DNA from: CAZPQN01 sp964588795
GTDB lineage: Bacteria; Fidelibacterota; UBA2242
Direction of reading: 5' to 3'
Assembly (NCBI GenBank): GCA_964588795.1
Contig: CAZPQN010000040.1
Coordinates: 1-18,934, forward strand
DNA length: 18,934 nucleotides
The translations under genes were made by a program, and so were the position numbers. Shown here piece after piece: positions 14,380 to 18,934 of the stretch. Position 1 is the stretch's first letter. Each line of letters starts with the position of its first letter. The notes below the pieces were generated by a model, which was not told the origin of the DNA, did not search any database, and saw nothing but the letters and a program-made list of their open reading frames with translations.

Positions 14380-15470
14380 AGCAATGGATAGTATGGGTGA
14401 TCGGCGCAATCAGCCTGACGTCCTGTTTCAGGGAAAAGCCTCTGCAGTATGATGGTTCCTATGCGATCAAACTGACGGTAGTTTTTCGCGACGATTCCTT
14501 AGGCTACAACGAGGTTTTACCAGACCTGCCGGTCAGGTTGCGCATTACCAACTACAGTATCGGGGATTTCAATGCGCGAACCGACTCAGCGGGCGTCGTT
14601 GTTTTTGATGATCTACCGTTCGCTACCTATGACTTGGATATAAAAGCCACCGTCCGCCTGCCCTTTATGGACAGCACGGGCGCTCTGGTTCCGGATTCCT
14701 TCATCACCATTACCGTTGTAGATACGATGCGCGAGATACAGGCGCTCAACAGCAACTTTTTTGAGGATACGGTTTATACCATGGCGGCGAATGCCCTGCC
14801 CGGTCTGAAAATCAATGAGATTTACTATACCGGACCGCAAAACACTTCCTTCTGGTTTTACGATCAGTTTGTGGAGTTGTATAATTCCTCCGATGAAATC
14901 AAGTATTTGGATGGCATGATCGTCTGCCGGATCTATCACATGCTCGACCGGGTGACGTATGCTTTTCAGTTCCCCGGCACGCCCTTGACCGGACGGCAGT
15001 ATCCGGTTCAGCCGGGCGAATTTGTGGTGTTGGCGGTGGATGCCTATGATCACCGTAAAATTTTCGCCACCAGTATTGACTTATCGGGAGCAGACTGGGA
15101 ATTCGTCAACCAGATGGATTTCGGGGACTACGACGACCCCAATATTCCCAATTTGTTCAATATCATCACCGGGAAGAACGTCGACTTTCTGATTAATCTC
15201 TCCTCCAATGTCATCGCTCTCGCTGACGGCAGTGATGCCATCATGAGTGATGGATTGGCGATCAACACGGTGGTAGATTGCGTGGAATACTGCAGTTTGA
15301 GCGAACATATCAAGGACATTGACCGCATTTTAGACCGCGGCTGGGCCGGGCGTGGTAACCAGAAATACAGTGGTCAATCGGTGGAGCGGATTACCCCCGG
15401 TTTCGATACGAACAATTCATTCGTGGATTTCGTCATCATCAAACCGCCGACCCCGGGCTGGTCGCATTAG
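14373..15470 (+). CDS. Outer-membrane lipoprotein with Ig-like and lamin-tail-like regions (DUF4876-like)
   Basis: A 365-residue lipoprotein. A short signal peptide ends in the lipobox L15-T-S-C18; the residue after Cys is Phe, not Asp, so outer-membrane sorting is expected. Residues about 28-120 resemble an Ig-type carboxypeptidase-regulatory-like fold ('TDSAGVVVFDDLPFATYDL'). From about 147 a lamin-tail-like pattern begins: 'KINEIYYTG', then 'DQFVELYNSSDEIKYLDG', and at the end 'TPGFDTNNSFVDF' with 'PTPGW'. This layout matches lipoproteins of the DUF4876 type, as I recall, which accompany TonB receptors in the Bacteroidetes group. The assignment is from memory of the pattern. It probably sits on the receptor as a partner lipoprotein, at the periplasmic side or the cell surface; this is inference from the operon. 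Confidence 0.75.
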   Translation: MVKQWIVWVIGAISLTSCFREKPLQYDGSYAIKLTVVFRDDSLGYNEVLPDLPVRLRITNYSIGDFNARTDSAGVVVFDDLPFATYDLDIKATVRLPFMDSTGALVPDSFITITVVDTMREIQALNSNFFEDTVYTMAANALPGLKINEIYYTGPQNTSFWFYDQFVELYNSSDEIKYLDGMIVCRIYHMLDRVTYAFQFPGTPLTGRQYPVQPGEFVVLAVDAYDHRKIFATSIDLSGADWEFVNQMDFGDYDDPNIPNLFNIITGKNVDFLINLSSNVIALADGSDAIMSDGLAINTVVDCVEYCSLSEHIKDIDRILDRGWAGRGNQKYSGQSVERITPGFDTNNSFVDFVIIKPPTPGWSH

Positions 15471-15527
15471 GATCGTCAAGGAATTTGCAATGTCAAATAC
15501 CTGGATTAGCAAATTGTGAGGATGAAG

Positions 15528-16970
15528 ATGTACAGTGTTACGCGTAAGGTGATCTGCGGATTTGTCCTGACCGGTATAACCACATTGGCATCCGGATTTG
15601 ACTATCCGATTTTTAAAGCGATACCCAATCGCAATTTGTACCGGACGGAACGGATGGCACTGTATGATTGGAGCGGGAATCCGGCTTTTTTCCGCATAGC
15701 TTATCATGAGGATTATAATTTTTACACCGCCCATTACACCCGCCAGACGAATCGCTTTCATCGTCAATATGATCCCCAGGCCTCGAATGATTACCAACTG
15801 CATTTGCTGAATATCAAACAAATTTCCGAGCGCCTGACGCTCTGCACGACGATCAGTTATCAGCGTCTCGATCAATCGCGGGTATTCCGTTCCCTGGAAA
15901 AGGAATTTTATACCGCACCGTTTGCCCTTTCGGATACGACCTCCGGGAACGTGAGTTATGACGGTCCGCGGATTGGCTTTTTGTATAATTGTCAGATCAC
16001 TGCTAATTGCCTGGCCGGGATAACCGTGAATTATGGTGTAGAGCGTGGCCTCAAGGATGTCTTCACTCAATGTGAAACCATCATGCGTGATATAGACCTG
16101 ACCGGCGGATTGGGACTCGTGCGGGATAATTTGGAACTGGGAGTGTTCGGACGCTATTTCAATGTACAGTCGAAATACGAGGCGGTGAAATATCTGCAGG
16201 ATGCCCTGGTCAATACGTGGTTTGGCTATCACGTCTATTTTCCCGAGAATCCGAGAGCCACTAACCGTAAAAACGATGACCGAATAGGTTACGAATGTGG
16301 TCTGCAGGCGGCGCTGAATGATTTTCTTTTCGAGGGCTTGCGTTTGCAGATGGGCATCGCCCGGGGAGCAAAGTCAACCGAAGTGACGGTCGGCAGTGTC
16401 ACCATTCCCAATCCTCGGGGGTATGCTGTTCGCGAGGGAAACCGCATTGTGGCTGGATTTGACTATTGGCCCGCACAAGCGCGGTACGGCATCCAGTTGC
16501 TGTACGATAATCAGATCTTTACCGAATGGGCGGAAGCCAATCCTTATGCAGTGATTGTCATGGAAAACGAAGTACGCCAGGATCAGGTACGCCTGTGCTT
16601 TCAGACTGTTCTCCGCAAAACTATCCGCGTTGCCTTAGGGGGCGAGCTGACTTACTGCCATGATGATTACCGGGAGTTTATCCTGCCTTTTGGGTACCAG
16701 GAAATCCGCAATGGAATGCAGGGGTTTGGTGAAGTACAGCTGACCATCAATCCCGTCCTGACCTGTCTTCTGCGCGGGTGGTACGGACGCCAGGAACCGT
16801 ACTTTTATTGGAATACCACCGAGTTCAGGGAGTGGGCGGTGCAATGCGGTTTTGAGCGCTTGTTTGTTTTGGGACGTTTCGGGCTCGAGGGGCGTTATGC
16901 TGTCCAGCGTCCCTCTGCCGGTGAGAAGACCAATACGGCGCTGGAGTTATTTCTTACTTATCGCCGATAA
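15528..16970 (+). CDS. Predicted outer-membrane beta-barrel protein (possibly DUF6850-like)
   Basis: A 480-residue protein with a signal peptide (hydrophobic core about 8-22, probable cleavage before 'FDYP'). The ATG at 15528 is preferred because GAGG at 15518-15521 is 6 bases upstream; in-frame starts at 15516 (GTG) and 15522 (ATG) differ by only a few residues. The body has many short alternating amphipathic strands rich in Tyr, Phe and Arg ('LCTTISYQRLDQ', 'GVFGRYFNVQSKY', 'YGIQLLYDNQIF') and ends in 'ELFLTYRR', as in outer-membrane barrels, although the last residue is not aromatic. It lies 57 bases after the lipoprotein gene in the same operon. It may belong to a Bacteroidetes-type barrel family seen beside such lipoproteins; that is recalled, not tested. 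No catalytic motif was recognised. Confidence 0.65.
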   Translation: MYSVTRKVICGFVLTGITTLASGFDYPIFKAIPNRNLYRTERMALYDWSGNPAFFRIAYHEDYNFYTAHYTRQTNRFHRQYDPQASNDYQLHLLNIKQISERLTLCTTISYQRLDQSRVFRSLEKEFYTAPFALSDTTSGNVSYDGPRIGFLYNCQITANCLAGITVNYGVERGLKDVFTQCETIMRDIDLTGGLGLVRDNLELGVFGRYFNVQSKYEAVKYLQDALVNTWFGYHVYFPENPRATNRKNDDRIGYECGLQAALNDFLFEGLRLQMGIARGAKSTEVTVGSVTIPNPRGYAVREGNRIVAGFDYWPAQARYGIQLLYDNQIFTEWAEANPYAVIVMENEVRQDQVRLCFQTVLRKTIRVALGGELTYCHDDYREFILPFGYQEIRNGMQGFGEVQLTINPVLTCLLRGWYGRQEPYFYWNTTEFREWAVQCGFERLFVLGRFGLEGRYAVQRPSAGEKTNTALELFLTYRR

Positions 16971-16975
16971 AAATC

Positions 16976-17004
16976 TTGAAAAAGACTAAAATTTTTACTA
17001 TAAT
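16976..17004 (+). promoter_or_regulatory. Strong sigma-70-type promoter of the Asp-box protein gene
   Basis: TTGAAA at 16976-16981 and a perfect TATAAT at 16999-17004 are separated by exactly 17 bases. Transcription should start near 17011, giving a leader of about 55 bases. It begins 6 bases after the end of the barrel gene, so the Asp-box gene is its own unit. This is the closest match to consensus in the window and suggests high expression. Confidence 0.75.
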
Positions 17005-17053
17005 GGAATCAGTAAGTAACATGCGCTATCTAAGGGAACACAAAACATTCAAT

Positions 17054-17062
17054 AAAGGAGGT
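17054..17062 (+). promoter_or_regulatory. Full-consensus ribosome binding site
   Basis: AAAGGAGGT lies 3 bases before the ATG at 17066 and is complementary to the 16S rRNA tail. It fixes the start of the Asp-box gene and, with the TATAAT promoter, points to strong expression. Confidence 0.75.
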
Positions 17063-17065
17063 AGA

Positions 17066-18934
17066 ATGAAAAGAACTGCTACGATCTTTTGGATTGTGAT
17101 GCTTGTGACTGCGGTGACCTTTGCCGCGCCCTGGCAAGTTGTCAAGCAAGCATCAACAGAAATGCAGGTTGACCGCGGTTGTTTCATTGATGCCAACACC
17201 GGGTGGATCGTTTACAGCACCACCTATCCCAGTAATGCGATGGGTTGGGTGCAGAAAACCGCCGATGGAGGGGCAACCTGGACAACCCTGCGGGCACCGG
17301 AAGCCACCCTCGTTGATTTGGGCTGGACCGACATGGAATTCATTAATGCTACTGTCGGATACGCCTGCGGCAAGCGCGGCGTAATTTACAAAACGACGGA
17401 TGGTGGTTATAACTGGACGATGATTGCCGACACCAACACGTACAAGAGTGATCTGCTGGATCTGGATGTCGTGGATGCGAATGTAGTGTTTTTTGCCGGC
17501 AAAGCCTCCACGCTGTTGAAAACGGCCGATGGGGGCACTTCTATTACGCCTGTTGCGAATGCTACGACGGTTTTCGCCGACGATCTCGATGGCGGAATTG
17601 CTTTTTGCAGCCCGACGGTAGGCGTCGTTGCCGTCGACAATAACACCAATCCCATGACCTGGTACACCCACGATGGCGGTGCGACCTGGACAGGCGTCAG
17701 CCTGGCCGGTATTTTTCCGGCGGGACTGACCTCCAAGCGGGTCTACGATGTCGCGGCGGGCGGTGACTCGACGGTGGCCATTGCAGCCTACCATCATATC
17801 ACCTTCCTCTCCAAAGACGGTGGTAAGTCTTACACAGTCAGCGGTCCTTACACGACCAGTCTGAAGTACTCCAACTGTGTGGATGTGATTGATGCCAATA
17901 CGATCGTTACCGGGGGTGGCACCGATGCTTATCTGGCCATCACTACCGACGGAGGCAGCAACTGGACCGTATTAAAATGCGGGACGGGACAGACTACAGC
18001 ATTCTTTGACTTCGTGAATGCCAATACCGGTTACGTGTTCGGGTACTATGGTATGTGGCTCAAGACTATCAATGGCGGTAGTACCTGGACGAGTCTCGTG
18101 GAATGGCCGCAGGTCAGTTTCTGGGGCTTGGCCTTTCCTACGCCGTCTCAGATTGTCCTGACCACTTCCGGTGGCGGGGAAGTCACCAAGAGTAACGATG
18201 GCGGCAAGACCTGGGGTTTCCCCAGTAATCTGGCGACCAATTTCGATGGAAACCTGTTTGAGCTGGAATTTGGTACTGCCACGACCGGTCTGACCGGCGG
18301 CGATGGCGGAACATTGCTGAAAACGACCGACGCGGGATCAAGCTGGTCGGCTCCGATTGCCAGTGATATGGTGACGGGTAACAAGGCCATTAATGCCATG
18401 CATTACCTGAATGCTGACACCGTCTATATGGGTGGTGGTTCTGGATACCTGGTGCGCAGTTTGGATGGCGGGGCGACCTGGACCAAACTGACTACTGGCA
18501 CAACTAAAACTATCTACGACATTTGTCCGATTGCCGCCAACCAGGTAGTCTTAGCCGCTGGATCGGGCGAATATTGCATCTCATCAGACGGAGCTACCTT
18601 TACCAAGGTCGGTGCCGTGGCTGGGACGCCCAATCTGCGGGCAGTCAAGTTCCGCAACGGCGTTGGCATCCTGCCGGCCGCTAGCGGTAAAATCTACCGT
18701 ACGACCAGCTGGAACGTTCTGCCGACACTGGTTTACACAGCTACCAACGCTGCTGAGTTGTACGATGTCGAATTTGTGGATGACAATATCGTTTACGTGG
18801 TAGGACAGTACGGCACGATCCTCAAATCGGAAGATGCCGGTTTGAACTGGACTGAAGAGGCCAGCCTGACTACTGAAGTTTTGCAGAAAGTCCGTTTGAA
18901 TGGGGGTAAACTCTGGGCGGTAGGCCAGGGTGGT
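17066..18934 (+). CDS. Secreted YCF48/BNR Asp-box beta-propeller protein (3' end cut)
   Basis: The frame is open from the ATG at 17066 to the window end: 623 codons with no stop, so the gene is incomplete. Residues 1-21 form a signal peptide ('RTATIFWIVMLVTAVTFAA'). The rest repeats about every 45 residues with Asp-box motifs of the form S/T-x-D-G-G-x-T/S-W; I count twelve, including degenerate ones: 'TADGGATW' (65-72), 'TTDGGYNW' (110-117), 'TADGGTSI' (153-160), 'THDGGATW' (201-208), then SKDGGKSY, TTDGGSNW, TINGGSTW, SNDGGKTW, TTDAGSSW, SLDGGATW, SSDGATF and SEDAGLNW. This fits one or two beta-propellers of the YCF48/HCF136 or sialidase-like class. No sialidase active site was recognised. 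A surface or extracellular binding or assembly role is likely. The C-terminus, which might carry a sorting domain, is not visible. Confidence 0.88.
   Translation, partial: MKRTATIFWIVMLVTAVTFAAPWQVVKQASTEMQVDRGCFIDANTGWIVYSTTYPSNAMGWVQKTADGGATWTTLRAPEATLVDLGWTDMEFINATVGYACGKRGVIYKTTDGGYNWTMIADTNTYKSDLLDLDVVDANVVFFAGKASTLLKTADGGTSITPVANATTVFADDLDGGIAFCSPTVGVVAVDNNTNPMTWYTHDGGATWTGVSLAGIFPAGLTSKRVYDVAAGGDSTVAIAAYHHITFLSKDGGKSYTVSGPYTTSLKYSNCVDVIDANTIVTGGGTDAYLAITTDGGSNWTVLKCGTGQTTAFFDFVNANTGYVFGYYGMWLKTINGGSTWTSLVEWPQVSFWGLAFPTPSQIVLTTSGGGEVTKSNDGGKTWGFPSNLATNFDGNLFELEFGTATTGLTGGDGGTLLKTTDAGSSWSAPIASDMVTGNKAINAMHYLNADTVYMGGGSGYLVRSLDGGATWTKLTTGTTKTIYDICPIAANQVVLAAGSGEYCISSDGATFTKVGAVAGTPNLRAVKFRNGVGILPAASGKIYRTTSWNVLPTLVYTATNAAELYDVEFVDDNIVYVVGQYGTILKSEDAGLNWTEEASLTTEVLQKVRLNGGKLWAVGQGG
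17258..18858 (+). repeat. Tandem Asp-box coding repeats
   Basis: The Asp-box motifs recur at the DNA level in the 5' two-thirds and again near the end of the gene. Three copies (near 17264, 17669 and 18469) share almost the same 20-base core, GATGGCGGNGCGACCTGGAC, with the first copy differing at a few positions. The other copies are diverged. This suggests growth by internal duplication with some recent or homogenised units. Confidence 0.6.

Noticed and set aside
15482..15515. Inverted repeat AATTTGC...GCAAATT upstream of the barrel gene
   Set aside because: Arms are 7 bp with a 20-base loop and AT-rich sequence, with no T-run. Too weak for a terminator or riboswitch, and likely chance.
15417..16232. 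Minus-strand frame of 271 codons opposite the barrel gene
   Set aside because: No start signal or recognisable motif. The plus frame has a signal peptide, a ribosome site and operon context.
17153..17797. Minus-strand and other plus-frame short frames within the Asp-box gene
   Set aside because: They are shadows of the open plus frame starting at 17066, which shows regular Asp-box repeats and runs through the window end without a stop.

Overview
The window looks like a chromosomal segment from a Gram-negative (two-membrane) bacterium. The signs are a TonB-dependent receptor, an outer-membrane lipoprotein and a second beta-barrel protein. The receptor has a carboxypeptidase-regulatory-like N-terminal domain and sits beside an M16 peptidase and a lamin-tail-like lipoprotein. 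That combination points to the Fibrobacteres-Chlorobi-Bacteroidetes (FCB) superphylum or a neighbouring candidate phylum. Genuine Bacteroidota are less likely, because several genes carry near-consensus sigma-70 promoters with exact 17-nt spacers and clear Shine-Dalgarno sites. The exact phylum cannot be fixed from the sequence alone.

Layout. (1) 1-1447 is visibly AT-richer than the rest. It holds the 3' end of a zinc-ribbon/excisionase-like helix-turn-helix gene and a complete tyrosine recombinase that stops 3 bp from the 3' end of a tRNA-Phe (minus strand, 1451-1523). This is the right edge of an integrated element that continues left of the window. (2) 1733-4089 is a two-gene operon: a DAACS-family (glutamate/dicarboxylate type) symporter with an unusual Glu at the substrate-binding Arg position, translationally coupled to a DUF362 protein. 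(3) 4098-5133 is an sdpRI-like pair (ArsR-type repressor plus SdpI-family membrane protein). It has a sigma-70-like promoter followed at once by a perfect 7-2-7 palindrome, a likely autorepressor operator. (4) 5140-8760 on the minus strand is a three-subunit molybdenum hydroxylase operon (FAD, 2Fe-2S and Mo-cofactor subunits, each overlapping the next), closest by eye to xanthine dehydrogenases.

(5) 8851-16970 on the plus strand is a tightly packed cell-envelope operon: secreted M16 metallopeptidase, TonB-dependent receptor, lipoprotein and outer-membrane beta-barrel protein. A TonB receptor paired with a full-length M16 peptidase recalls the protein-import systems of proteobacteria (FusA/FusC, YddB/PqqL). 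This operon may be an analogous uptake-and-digestion system with extra surface parts, and it is the most interesting candidate here. (6) 16976-18934 is a strong promoter and the first 623 codons of a secreted YCF48/BNR-type Asp-box beta-propeller protein cut by the window end.

No IS element, CRISPR array, rRNA or convincing intrinsic terminator was seen. No stretch over 300 bases lacks a gene. The largest gaps are 1524-1732 and 8761-8933, both explained by promoters.
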